A stretch of DNA of 38,796 bases, from assembly GCA_025927575.1 (NCBI GenBank), contig JAICLJ010000026.1, positions 1 to 38,796 of the forward strand, in the 5' to 3' direction. Origin of the DNA: Bryobacteraceae bacterium. Its GTDB lineage: Bacteria > Acidobacteriota > Terriglobia > Bryobacterales > Bryobacteraceae. Every line of letters begins with the position of its first letter. Position 1 is the stretch's first letter. Of the stretch, positions 25,619 through 33,723 are shown piece after piece. Below the pieces are notes generated by a model, which had not been told where the DNA came from, made no database searches, and was given only the letters and a program-made list of their open reading frames with translations. The position numbers and the translations under genes were made by a program.

Positions 25619-25654
25619 GGGACTGATTCCCGTTCGGGGACTGATTCCCGCTCG
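25619..25654. repeat. 18-base tandem repeat in the kdsB / VWA divergent region
   Basis: GGGACTGATTCCCGTTCG is followed at once by the same 18 bases with one change (T to C at the fifteenth base). Each unit has GGGA and TCCC arms around a short centre. It lies just upstream of kdsB in the 187-base gap shared with the VWA genes. Confidence 0.6.
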
Positions 25655-25785
25655 GGTGTATGATCTGGGGCGCTTCCTGCCCGAAATAATTTGGGTTCGA
25701 CGGCCACCGGCATGAGGCAATTTTTCGGGCGCCGCTGCTTCGCAGACCGATGATATGATCGGAGCAGAAGTCGCAAATTAGCTGC

Positions 25786-26892
25786 ATGCGAATGCGTGCC
25801 GCCAACGGGTGCAAGTTGTTTATCACCTCGCGGAGAATTTTAAAAAAGGGCCGTTCGCTTACCGCGCTCGGGGCCCTCGCGGGTGTCTGCCTGGTTGCCG
25901 CTCTCGCACGAGGCGGCCCGGCGGATTCGAAAGACGTTCCACGGAACGCTGCCGCTGCTTCTCAACAGCCGGTAGCCCCGCCGCAGGCTCAAGTCGATAT
26001 TGAAACGCGCAAGAAGCCCGATGAGGGCACGAAACTGGCATCACGGCCGGCGGATATCAAAGTCACCAGACAGCTAGTTCTAATTAACGTCAGCGTGACG
26101 GATCCACTGAATCGTTTTGTCACCGGACTCGAGAAAGAGAATTTTCGATTGTATGAGGACAAAGTGGAGCAGCAGATCCGCTCCTTTTCAAGCGAGGATG
26201 CGCCCATCTCGATCGGGCTGGTGTTCGATACGAGTGGAAGCATGGGTCCGAAGCTGCAGAAGTCGCGCGAAGCCGCGGCGGATTTCTTTCAAACGGCAAA
26301 CCCGGCCGACGAATTCTTTCTTATCCGTTTCAGCGACCGGCCTGAGTTGGTGACGCCATTCACTACCGATACCGACCGGATTCAATCCGCGCTGACGTTC
26401 ACGCAATCCAAAGGGCGCACCGCGCTTCTCGACGGTGTATACCTCGCGATGAATGAGATGAAAAAGGCGCACAACGCCCGGAAGGCGCTGCTGATCATCT
26501 CTGATGGAGGCGATAACAGCAGCCGGTACACCGAAAGCGAGATCAAAAACTCGGTCCGTGAAGCCGATGTCCAGATTTACGCGATCGGAATCTTCGAGTC
26601 CCCTGGAGCGCGCACCCGCACGCCGGAAGAATCAATGGGGCCGAGTTTGCTGAGCGATTTGGCGGAGCAAACCGGCGGCCGTTCGTATGCGGTAGAAAAT
26701 CCGAGCGAATTACCCGACATTGCTGCGAAAATCGGCGTTGAGCTCCGAAATGAATACATCATTGGCTACTCACCCCAGAATCAGGAACGTGACGGCAAAT
26801 ACCGCCGTGTGCAAGTGAAACTGACGCAGCCGCGAGGCTTGCCTCCTCTGAAAGCGAACTTTCGATTGGGATATTATGCTCCATCGCGATAG
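25786..26892 (+). CDS. VWFA-related acidobacterial domain protein 1
   Basis: A 368-residue exported or membrane-anchored protein. After a basic N-terminus there is one hydrophobic helix (about residues 25-42, LTALGALAGVCLVAALA), a Pro/Gln/Lys-rich linker and then a beta-strand module (LVLINVSVTDPLNRFVTGLE, FRLYEDKVEQQIRSF). The VWA domain follows with the metal-ion site FDTSGSMG, the Thr of RTALLDGVY and the ISDGGDN loop. The C-terminus (LRNEYIIGYSPQNQERDGKY) is a further beta module. This order matches the VWFA-related family common in Acidobacteria. VWA domains bind partner proteins; no partner is known. Its end overlaps the next gene by 17 bases. The ATG has no strong ribosome site. Confidence 0.9.
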   Translation: MRMRAANGCKLFITSRRILKKGRSLTALGALAGVCLVAALARGGPADSKDVPRNAAAASQQPVAPPQAQVDIETRKKPDEGTKLASRPADIKVTRQLVLINVSVTDPLNRFVTGLEKENFRLYEDKVEQQIRSFSSEDAPISIGLVFDTSGSMGPKLQKSREAAADFFQTANPADEFFLIRFSDRPELVTPFTTDTDRIQSALTFTQSKGRTALLDGVYLAMNEMKKAHNARKALLIISDGGDNSSRYTESEIKNSVREADVQIYAIGIFESPGARTRTPEESMGPSLLSDLAEQTGGRSYAVENPSELPDIAAKIGVELRNEYIIGYSPQNQERDGKYRRVQVKLTQPRGLPPLKANFRLGYYAPSR

Positions 26893-27814
26893 AGCCGCGT
26901 TTGCGGCACTGGCGGTGTTGGCCACGGCTGGTGTGATTTGGGCTCAATTCTCGGCAGAGACCCGGCTCGTCGTTCTGCATGCCAGCGTCACGGACAAGCG
27001 AGGCCACCTCGTTCCAGACCTGAAGCAGGGCGAATTCAAGGTTTACGAGAATGGGGTGCTGCAGCAACTAAAGCTTTTCCGTCATGAAGATGTGCCGGTT
27101 TCGATGGGCCTGTTGATCGACGATAGCGGCAGCATGAAAGGAAAGCGTGCCCGGGTAGAGGCCGCTGCCCTCGCCCTGGTGAAAGCCTCCAATCGTCAAG
27201 ATGAAGTCTTCATAGTGAACTTCAACGATGAGGCATATCTCGACGTGCCGTTCACAAACGACGTGAACAAGATGCAACAAGGCCTGGCGCGCATTGACGC
27301 GCGAGGCGGAACGGCGATGCGCGATGCGGCTAACATGTCCATCGATTACATAAAAGCGAAGGGCAAGAAAGACAAGAAGGTGCTGATCATCGTGACGGAC
27401 GGAAACGACAATGCCAGCACGGCGTCGCTGGAGCGGGTGGTCCAACGCGCGATTCGGAGTGAAGTGCTCGTTTATGCCGTTGGATTGCTCGGCGACGAAG
27501 AGCGTCACGAAGCAGCGAGGGCTAAGCGAGCGTTGAAGGAATTGACTACCACGACGGGCGGCATGGTCTTTTACCCCAAGGAAGTGGATCAAGTGAACCA
27601 GATTGCGCTGAACATCGCCCACGACATCCGCAGCCAGTACACGCTCGCTTATACGCCGCAACTGCCGGACGACGGCAGTTACCGGCAAATCAAAGTCACG
27701 GTGGACGCTCCCGGGCATCCGGTTGTGCGTACGCGCTCCGGCTATTATGCGACGCGTGACCAGATAGTGCATTCGGTCGATTCCGCGTCGACTCAAGCGA
27801 AAGATACGCAGTAG
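26876..27814 (+). CDS. VWFA-related acidobacterial domain protein 2
   Basis: A 312-residue paralogue of the preceding protein, with the same module order. It has a clear signal peptide (residues 1-23, AAFAALAVLATAGVIWAQF), then LVVLHASVTDKRGHLVPDL and FKVYENGVLQQLKLF, a VWA domain with IDDSGSMKG, GGTAMRDAA and IVTDGNDN, and a C-terminal SQYTLAYTPQLPDDGSYRQI module. The metal-ion site is complete. It starts inside the end of the first gene (17-base overlap), so the pair is coupled and probably arose by tandem duplication. The stop TAG shares its last base with the GTG of the next small gene. Confidence 0.9.
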   Translation: MLHRDRAAFAALAVLATAGVIWAQFSAETRLVVLHASVTDKRGHLVPDLKQGEFKVYENGVLQQLKLFRHEDVPVSMGLLIDDSGSMKGKRARVEAAALALVKASNRQDEVFIVNFNDEAYLDVPFTNDVNKMQQGLARIDARGGTAMRDAANMSIDYIKAKGKKDKKVLIIVTDGNDNASTASLERVVQRAIRSEVLVYAVGLLGDEERHEAARAKRALKELTTTTGGMVFYPKEVDQVNQIALNIAHDIRSQYTLAYTPQLPDDGSYRQIKVTVDAPGHPVVRTRSGYYATRDQIVHSVDSASTQAKDTQ

Positions 27815-28011
27815 TGCTCCGGTTCCTTTGGCTGGCTTCCAAAGGCCACCGGCTGCGGCCGTGGCGGTCGCCATACCTGCGCTGGCGAATTGAGACGTAT
27901 TCCGGACTCCCAGCCGACCGGATCGGTTTGCGCGAATTCTGTGCGTTTATGTGGCGCGAGCGGCGCGGTCTTGCGCGGTATCTGAACTGGGTCGAGAAGA
28001 ACACGGGTTGA
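27814..28011 (+). CDS. small unrecognised 65-residue basic protein
   Basis: A 65-residue frame that starts with GTG sharing one base with the VWA-2 stop (TAGTG), which favours real, coupled translation. It reads LRFLWLASKGHRLRPWRSPY, then RWRIETYSGLPADRIGLREF and ends in RRGLARYLNWVEKNTG. It is rich in Arg, Trp and Tyr, with no membrane helix or signal. The composition is that of a folded small protein rather than noise. I do not recognise a family. Context suggests a link to the VWA pair or simply to lipA downstream. Confidence 0.6.
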   Translation: MLRFLWLASKGHRLRPWRSPYLRWRIETYSGLPADRIGLREFCAFMWRERRGLARYLNWVEKNTG

Positions 28012-28054
28012 CGGCGCTCCGTTCGGCGCGAAGATTCGCGGAGACGGCCGCGTC

Positions 28055-28110
28055 TCCTACTCCCGTCCTCCGTCTACTGTCTCGAGTATTCAGTATTCTG
28101 TATTCTGAAA
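28055..28110 (+). repeat. pyrimidine-rich tract with a tandem heptamer before lipA
   Basis: A C/T-rich stretch (CTCCCGTCCTCCGTCTACTG) is followed by three tandem heptamers AGTATTC, AGTATTC, TGTATTC at 28085-28105, ending 8 bases before the lipA GTG. It resembles the tract upstream of the ADOP gene in style and position. Confidence 0.6.
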
Positions 28111-28113
28111 GTA

Positions 28114-29004
28114 GTGCTAGTCACGATTTCCCAGCAGATTGAACGTCCGAAATGGCTTCGCGCGCCGGCTCCAGCCGGGGAGAATTATCGCGAACTCAAG
28201 AAGCTGGTCACAGATTTAAAGTTGCACACGGTCTGCGAAAGCGCCGCGTGCCCGAATGTGGGCGAATGCTGGAACCGCCGCACGGCAACATTCATGATCC
28301 TGGGGAATGTCTGCACACGACGCTGTGGGTTTTGCGCCGTTCAGAAAGGCGCCCCCCTGGATGTCGACTACGACGAGCCGCGCCGCGTGGCCGAGGCTTG
28401 CGCGGCCCTGGGCCTGAAATACGCGGTGATTACGAGCGTGAACCGCGACGACCGGAAGGATGGCGGAGCGGAGCTTTTCGCTTCGACGATTCAGGCAATC
28501 CGCGAACGCGTCCCAGGTTGCAAGGTCGAGGTGCTGGTGCCCGATTTTCAGGGCTCACACGAAGCGATGGACATCGTGATGAACGCCCATCCGGATGTTC
28601 TGAATCACAACACGGAAACGGTACCGCGCCTCTACCGGCAGGTCCGCCTGGGAGCCCGGTACGAACGTTCGCTCGACATGCTGCGCTATGCCAAACAGCT
28701 CCGGCCGCACGTGCCGACAAAATCCGGAATTATGCTCGGATTGGGCGAAACTTCGGAAGAAGTGCTGCGGGTGATGCGCGACCTGCAGGCCCATCACGTC
28801 GATATTCTGACGGTGGGCCAATATCTGCGGCCATCAACAAAGCATCTGCCGGTTATTCGCTATATTCCGCAAGAAGAGTTCGACGACTACAAGCGAGCGG
28901 GACTCAGAATGGGCTTCGCACATGTGGAGGCGGGACCGCTAGTGCGAAGTTCATATCATGCGGACGGGGCGGAAGAAGCGGCGCTGGCAGGGTGCCGGCA
29001 TTAG
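28114..29004 (+). CDS. lipA: lipoyl synthase
   Basis: A 296-residue radical SAM enzyme that adds two sulfurs to protein-bound octanoate to make lipoyl groups for 2-oxoacid dehydrogenases. The auxiliary cluster motif C-x4-C-x5-C is CESAACPNVGEC, the radical SAM motif is CTRRCGFC, and NHNTETVPRLYRQVR, MLGLGETSEEVL and TVGQYLRPSTKHLP are family signatures; RSSYHADGAEE near the end matches the C-terminal Ser motif. The start is GTG with no clear ribosome site, right after the heptamer repeat. Length is normal. LipB is not nearby. Confidence 0.97.
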   Translation: MLVTISQQIERPKWLRAPAPAGENYRELKKLVTDLKLHTVCESAACPNVGECWNRRTATFMILGNVCTRRCGFCAVQKGAPLDVDYDEPRRVAEACAALGLKYAVITSVNRDDRKDGGAELFASTIQAIRERVPGCKVEVLVPDFQGSHEAMDIVMNAHPDVLNHNTETVPRLYRQVRLGARYERSLDMLRYAKQLRPHVPTKSGIMLGLGETSEEVLRVMRDLQAHHVDILTVGQYLRPSTKHLPVIRYIPQEEFDDYKRAGLRMGFAHVEAGPLVRSSYHADGAEEAALAGCRH

Positions 29005-29141
29005 GCTTGCCTCATCGACTCAATCACTCGGCTTTTTCCGCTCCCGGCGCAAACGGATAGCGATTGGCAAAGCGCTCCAAGGAATATAGGCTATCGATCA
29101 GTTCTTCAATCAGGCTGCGCCTTGAGATCGCTGCCCCAGGC

Positions 29142-30458
29142 TCAAAGCGGCAACGTCAACCGCGCTTCACATCCGGGACCATCTTTAGCATTCTTCAGCA
29201 AAACGCTGCCCCCATGCGCCTCGGCAATTTGACGGCAGAGCACGAGCCCGATGCCCGAGCCGCCGCGCTTCGTTGTAAAGAACGGCACGAATAGATTAGT
29301 GGTGTTGGAGAGGCCTGGCCCTTCATCCCGGACAACGATGGTAACGTTCGACATCGTTTGTTCGTGCACCACGAACACCCGGCCACCTGTTTCGTAGGCG
29401 GCATCCACGGCGTTGCGAACCAGGTTGATCAAGGCCTGTTCGAGCTGGTCGGCGTCACCTTGGATGGTGAGCGGCGGCCCTTCCTCGAAGAATAGATGCA
29501 TCCGCTGCTCCAGTTGCACAACTCGGTGCAATAAAGCGTTGATCTCCACGGGAGCGAATTTCGGCGGGGGGAGCTTCGCCAACTGAGCATAGGAGCTCAT
29601 AAACCGGCTGAGCGCCTCCGACCGCGCCGCGATCACGTTGAGCCCCCTCGACATATCGTCTTTCCAGTCTTCCGGTAAAGTATTCGCTTTGAGCAGCGTC
29701 TCGAGGCTACGGGCAATCGACTTGATCGGCGTCAACGAATTGTTCAGCTCGTGACCCAATACTCGGACCAGACGCTGCCAGGCTTGCAATTCTTCTTCTC
29801 GAAGGGGCCGAGTGAGATCGCTGACAACGAGGAGTTGGTGCGGAACGCCGCCTTCGCGGAAATTGCTGCGGCGAATGCCCCACCGGCCGCTACCGCCGGG
29901 AAAATTGCGCGAGATGGTCTGGTCCGAATCGCCGACTAGATATTCAGCCAGACAAAGCGAAGTCGCATCGCGCGCGATGAGTCGCTCGGCCGGCTGCGCG
30001 AGCAGGCGCTCGCCCGCGCGGTTCACCAGTCGGAGAGTCTGCTGAGGATCGAAGGCAAACACCGCGACTTCAATTTCTTCGACGACCTTTCGAAGTAGCG
30101 CCGTAGCTTCGAGGGCGCCGAGGCGTTGGGCGCGCAGCGTGGCCGCCATAGCGTTGACCTGCTGCATCACTTCGCCCATTGGCTCGTCGGGATTCCCCAC
30201 GCGAGCCCGGATAGAATAGTCGCCTTCGCGCATGGCTTCCAAAAGATTGGCCAAGGTGCGCAGGGGAGACGCAACGCGTTCCCGGGCGGCGAAGCTGAAC
30301 CCAATCCAACACAGAACGACTAATGATCCGAAGGTCCACTGTTCGCGCCCGCTATGGCCGCCAGTCAGCAGCAGCACCATGGCAAGCACGAGAGCCGGCA
30401 GGCCGGCAGCCAGCGCAAACAACAGCACCCGCACATCGTGACTGATTCGGATTTTCAT
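29142..30458 (-). CDS. NtrY-like sensor histidine kinase
   Basis: A 438-residue membrane kinase. Two N-terminal helices (about residues 9-31 and 41-58, with a very short loop between) are followed by a HAMP-like linker (ASPLRTLANLLEAMREGDYS), a PAS-like domain (VEEIEVAVFAFDPQQTLRLV), and the H-box RVLGHELNNSLTPIKSIARS with the phospho-His. The ATPase domain has the N box NLVRNAVDAAYE, G1 RDEGPGLSN, the FFTTKRGGSGIGL motif and a C-terminal G-rich end. The order is that of NtrY kinases. The short loop suggests it senses an internal or membrane signal. It lies 67 bases after its likely partner regulator on the same strand. Confidence 0.92.
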   Translation of the reverse strand: MKIRISHDVRVLLFALAAGLPALVLAMVLLLTGGHSGREQWTFGSLVVLCWIGFSFAARERVASPLRTLANLLEAMREGDYSIRARVGNPDEPMGEVMQQVNAMAATLRAQRLGALEATALLRKVVEEIEVAVFAFDPQQTLRLVNRAGERLLAQPAERLIARDATSLCLAEYLVGDSDQTISRNFPGGSGRWGIRRSNFREGGVPHQLLVVSDLTRPLREEELQAWQRLVRVLGHELNNSLTPIKSIARSLETLLKANTLPEDWKDDMSRGLNVIAARSEALSRFMSSYAQLAKLPPPKFAPVEINALLHRVVQLEQRMHLFFEEGPPLTIQGDADQLEQALINLVRNAVDAAYETGGRVFVVHEQTMSNVTIVVRDEGPGLSNTTNLFVPFFTTKRGGSGIGLVLCRQIAEAHGGSVLLKNAKDGPGCEARLTLPL

Positions 30459-30525
30459 TGAGATGCCGGGTCACGCCGCGGACAGGCGACGATTCCTGCG
30501 CACAGAAACACTATGCTGCAACACG

Positions 30526-31893
30526 CTAAAGGCCATAGCGCTGCAAGCGCCGGTAGAGCGCGCTCCGGCTGAGCCCGAGAGCGGAGGCGGCGTGGCTGAC
30601 GTTGCCTTGATATCGCGCGAGGGCTTTCTTGATGAGAGATGCCTCGACATCTTCGAGACTCATGTCTTCGAGCTTCTGCGCATTGGTCTGCCCTGCCCGT
30701 AGCGCCAGATCGCCCACGTGAATGCAGTTATCCTGCGCCATCAGGACCGCGCGCTCGACCACATGATTCAGCTCGCGCACATTCCCGGCCCAGACATGCT
30801 CATGGAGCGCCTGCAGGGCGCCGCTGTCGAATCCGGAGATCTGTTTTCGATAGCGCTGCGAATGGACGCCGAGAAAATGGCTTGCCAGAGGACCGATATC
30901 GTCGCGGCGCTCGCGCAAAGCAGGTATGTGGATCTCAATGGTGTTCAAGCGAAAAAGCAGATCCTGCCGAAAGCGTCCGGCTTCAACTTGCTCCGCCAGA
31001 TTGGCATTGGTTGCCGAAATGACTCGCACGTCCACTCGTTTGGTCTTCGAAGATCCGACGCGTTCCATTTCGCCGATCTCCAGCACACGCAGCAGCTTCG
31101 ACTGCAGATTCATGGGAACGTTGGCTATCTCATCGAGAAACAGGGTTCCGCCATCCGCGAGTTCGAACCGGCCGACCCGATCCATCTTTGCATCGGTAAA
31201 GGCGCCCTTTACGTGCCCGAACAGTTCGCTTTCAAAGACACCTTCAGCCAGACCGCCGGCGTTGACCGGCACCATCGGTTTCCCGCTCCGGCTGGAAATT
31301 GCGTACAGCGAGCGCGCTACCACCTCTTTACCGGTCCCGGGTTCTCCTGTAATGAGAACATTGGCATCGGATGGGCCGACGCGCGCAATTAGTTGGAGAA
31401 CGGGCTGCATCGCCGGCGATTGCGCGATCATCGTGGGCAGATTCTCACCGCGAAGAAGCTGATTTTCGGCTTCGAGCCGCTGTCCGCGACGAAGAGCTGC
31501 ACTCAATTCGAGTTGAGTCCGGACGATGGTGGCGAGGCGCTCGTTTTCCCAAGGTTTTTGGATGAAATCCCGAGCCCCGCGTCGCATCGCCTCGACGGCG
31601 AGGTCTACGCTACTCCAGGCGGTCATTACAATTACCGGAACGGTCCCGTCTAGCGTTTGAATTTTTTGGAGCAGATCGAGCCCCTCTTGCCCGGAAGTCG
31701 TATCGCGTGAATAGTTCAGGTCGATGATGACGAGGTCGAAATCTTTGTGCTCGAAGTTCCGCAGTACTTCCGCCGGCGATTCAGCCGATTCGATTTTATA
31801 GCCATCGCTTTTGAGCAACAGGCGAAGCGCTTCGAGGACGTCGGGCTGGTCGTCCGCGACCAGAATGCGTTGCTGTGATGGTGTAACTTTCAT
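30526..31893 (-). CDS. NtrC/NtrX-family sigma-54-dependent response regulator
   Basis: A 455-residue regulator with three domains. The receiver (residues 8-125) has DDQPDV, the phospho-Asp in LVIIDLNYSR, MTAWSS and the Lys of FIQKPW. The AAA+ domain has Walker A GEPGTGKEVVA, the sigma-54 contact loop GAFTDAK, Walker B GGTLFLDEI and the Arg-rich sensor region. The C-terminal Fis-type helix-turn-helix ends NVSHAASALGLSRSALYRRL. It should activate sigma-54 promoters when phosphorylated by the adjacent kinase. It is 54 bases downstream of the second ABC ATPase, so it may be in the same transcript and control the exporter operon. Confidence 0.95.
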   Translation of the reverse strand: MKVTPSQQRILVADDQPDVLEALRLLLKSDGYKIESAESPAEVLRNFEHKDFDLVIIDLNYSRDTTSGQEGLDLLQKIQTLDGTVPVIVMTAWSSVDLAVEAMRRGARDFIQKPWENERLATIVRTQLELSAALRRGQRLEAENQLLRGENLPTMIAQSPAMQPVLQLIARVGPSDANVLITGEPGTGKEVVARSLYAISSRSGKPMVPVNAGGLAEGVFESELFGHVKGAFTDAKMDRVGRFELADGGTLFLDEIANVPMNLQSKLLRVLEIGEMERVGSSKTKRVDVRVISATNANLAEQVEAGRFRQDLLFRLNTIEIHIPALRERRDDIGPLASHFLGVHSQRYRKQISGFDSGALQALHEHVWAGNVRELNHVVERAVLMAQDNCIHVGDLALRAGQTNAQKLEDMSLEDVEASLIKKALARYQGNVSHAASALGLSRSALYRRLQRYGL

Positions 31894-31947
31894 CGAAGTG
31901 GAGTTGCCGGAGAGGAGCGCGACGGCGCTGTTTTACAGCTCGCTCGC

Positions 31948-32613
31948 TCAGGTGGTCTTAATCCACCCGTCCTCCAGTTCGATGATGCGATTCCCGTACT
32001 CGGCATTCCTTTCGTTATGGGTTACCTGAATAATCGTCGTACCCTCCTGATTCAGCCGTTTGAACAACTCCATGATCTCCTTGCCCTGGCTCGAATGGAG
32101 GTTACCGGTCGGCTCGTCGGCAAGAATCACCCGCGGGTTGGCGATCATGGCGCGCGCGACGGCGACGAGTTGCTGCTGGCCGCCCGACAACTGGCTGGGG
32201 TAAAGGTCCTTCTTGCCAACCATGTTAAACCGGTCAAGCGCATCGCAGACGATGCTCTCCCGTTCCGATTTCTTGATGTTTCTATAGGAAAGAGGAATGT
32301 CCAGGTTCTCGTAGACCGTGAGTGAATCAAGCAGGTGATAGCTCTGGAAGACGAACCCAATGTGTTTCTTGTAGAGCTCCGCGCGGTCTTTCTTGTTCAA
32401 CTTGTGGATTGGGAAATCGAGGAAGTGGTACTCGCCAGTCCAACTACTGTCGTGCATTCCGAGGATGTGAAGCATGGTAGACTTCCCAGCTCCGGATGGC
32501 CCCATGATCGAGATAAATTCGCCCTCTTTAATCTCGACGTTGATGCGCCGGAGAACGAAAGTTTTGCTTGGGCCATGCTCAAAGTATTTTTCAATATTGC
32601 GAAGAGAAATCAT
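31948..32613 (-). CDS. ABC transporter ATP-binding protein (MacB/LolD type), second copy
   Basis: A 221-residue ATPase. Walker A is GPSGAGKST, the Q loop [13 protein letters not shown], the signature [14 protein letters not shown], Walker [14 protein letters not shown] and the switch His is in IIQVTHNE. It is of the MacB/LolD/FtsE type that works with FtsX-like permeases. It differs clearly from the other ATPase of this operon (its segments [14 protein letters not shown] and [10 protein letters not shown] are unlike the partner), so the two are not recent copies. No permease gene is adjacent. It follows the 72-residue gene after 91 bases that hold inverted repeats. Confidence 0.93.
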   Translation of the reverse strand: MISLRNIEKYFEHGPSKTFVLRRINVEIKEGEFISIMGPSGAGKSTMLHILGMHDSSWTGEYHFLDFPIHKLNKKDRAELYKKHIGFVFQSYHLLDSLTVYENLDIPLSYRNIKKSERESIVCDALDRFNMVGKKDLYPSQLSGGQQQLVAVARAMIANPRVILADEPTGNLHSSQGKEIMELFKRLNQEGTTIIQVTHNERNAEYGNRIIELEDGWIKTT

Positions 32614-32627
32614 CCGTACCTACTCAT

Positions 32628-32685
32628 ACCGCAAAGCGGTTGCGCCTGCTCGCCTTCGAGCTTGGGGGACCGGACGCGCAGGCGC
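32628..32685. repeat. structured intergenic element with two inverted repeats
   Basis: ACCGC-AAA-GCGGT (32628-32640) is a compact hairpin. GCGCCTGC (32642-32649) pairs perfectly with GCAGGCGC (32678-32685) across 28 bases. Together they fill most of the 91-base gap between the small membrane protein gene and the second ATPase, with no T-run, so an RNA processing or translation-tuning element is more likely than a terminator. Confidence 0.5.
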
Positions 32686-32704
32686 GGACACTAGGCGCCT
32701 TGCG

Positions 32705-32923
32705 CTAACTGAATCGCAGGGGCGGCGGCAGGGGCTTCCGAGGCGGGGTCTGGTGGAACCGGTCCAAATGAAATGGGCCGACTCGCACGTCAATGGGAGC
32801 CGGAGCATAGAAATGTAAGCGAGCATGAGCCACGCGCACTGCAATGTTACGCGTCCGCGTTATTACGGCAAGCCCCAGCAGAAGCAGCAAGATCGCCCAG
32901 ATATCGACGTGCTTGTGAATCAT
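32705..32923 (-). CDS. 72-residue single-helix membrane protein within the exporter operon
   Basis: A 72-residue protein with a short HKH-containing start, one membrane helix (residues 8-23, DIWAILLLLLGLAVITR) and a basic, then Pro-rich C-terminus (HARLHFYAPAPIDVRVGPF, ending PPRKPLPPPLRFS). Its ATG overlaps the stop of the first ATPase by 4 bases, the hallmark of coupled translation, which is why I treat it as real despite its size. I do not recognise a family. It stands where a permease gene would be expected, but one helix cannot be an FtsX-type permease. It may be a small accessory subunit or the 5' remainder of a lost gene. Confidence 0.6.
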   Translation of the reverse strand: MIHKHVDIWAILLLLLGLAVITRTRNIAVRVAHARLHFYAPAPIDVRVGPFHLDRFHQTPPRKPLPPPLRFS

Positions 32924-33636
32924 ATAGGAACCTCTACGTTCTCTTCAACCACCCGGCCGTCGAACAGATGGATCGAACGATCGGCGTAACGCGCATAGCG
33001 GGGATCATGAGTCACCATGCAGATGGTGGCTCCGCTGCGATGCAATTCGCGGAGCAGGTCCATCACCTGTTCGCCATTTTGAGAGTCCAGGTTTCCGGTG
33101 GGTTCATCGGCAAGCAGGATAGAGGGATCACCGGCCAGGGCTCGCGCGACGGCTACGCGCTGCTGCTGGCCGCCGGAGAGTTGGGACGGGTAGTGCTTCA
33201 CGCGATGGGACATGCCAACACGCTCCAGCGCTTCGTGCACCTTCTTCTTGCGCTCGGCGGAGCCCATGCCGCGATATGTCAGCGGGAGTTCCACGTTTTC
33301 GTAAACTGTCAGATCGCCGATCAGGTTAAATGCTTGAAAAATAAACCCGATCTCGCGATTCCGGATACGCGCCCGCTCGCTGAGCTTCAGGTTCTGCACG
33401 GGCCGGCTGTTTAAGACATAAGTGCCGCCGCTCGGCGAATCGAGCAGGCCGAGAATGGCGAGCAGAGTGGACTTTCCGCAACCCGATGGGCCAGAGATCG
33501 AGACGTACTCGCCTCGTTTGAGGTCAATGTGTATCCCCGCTAAGGCGTGGGTCTCCACTTCGTCGGTGACGAACACCTTCGTCACGTTGTCCAGATGAAT
33601 GAGGGGCTCTGCTGCGTTCATGCCTGCTGTGCTCAT
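32920..33636 (-). CDS. ABC transporter ATP-binding protein (MacB/LolD type), first copy
   Basis: A 238-residue ATPase. Walker A is GPSGCGKST, the Q loop [13 protein letters not shown], the signature [14 protein letters not shown], Walker [15 protein letters not shown] and the switch His is in [11 protein letters not shown]. This is the standard MacB/LolD partner form. It follows the HlyD-type adaptor gene by 87 bases and overlaps the small membrane protein gene by 4 bases. With the adaptor it forms two of the three parts of a MacAB-like exporter; the permease is not in the window. Confidence 0.94.
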   Translation of the reverse strand: MSTAGMNAAEPLIHLDNVTKVFVTDEVETHALAGIHIDLKRGEYVSISGPSGCGKSTLLAILGLLDSPSGGTYVLNSRPVQNLKLSERARIRNREIGFIFQAFNLIGDLTVYENVELPLTYRGMGSAERKKKVHEALERVGMSHRVKHYPSQLSGGQQQRVAVARALAGDPSILLADEPTGNLDSQNGEQVMDLLRELHRSGATICMVTHDPRYARYADRSIHLFDGRVVEENVEVPI

Positions 33637-33723
33637 GCGTGCTGTTCCTCCAGTGCGGCTTCTTTCCTAATACGTCCCAGTGGGTGCTTCCGTTCCAGTT
33701 TGTGCGAAAATCGAGACACCATT

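Noticed and set aside
29007..29130. minus-strand protein-like piece (RRSLIEELIDSLYSLERF) after the NtrY-like kinase gene
   Set aside because: No usable start codon; an upstream stop cuts it off. Possibly a relict, not supportable as a gene.
32620..32704. minus-strand frame ending ATALRYE just before the second ATPase, like the ends of MacB/ADOP permeases
   Set aside because: Only a few residues match, and the rest of the frame is low-complexity Arg/Ala/Pro sequence overlapping the inverted repeats; too short to call a permease remnant.
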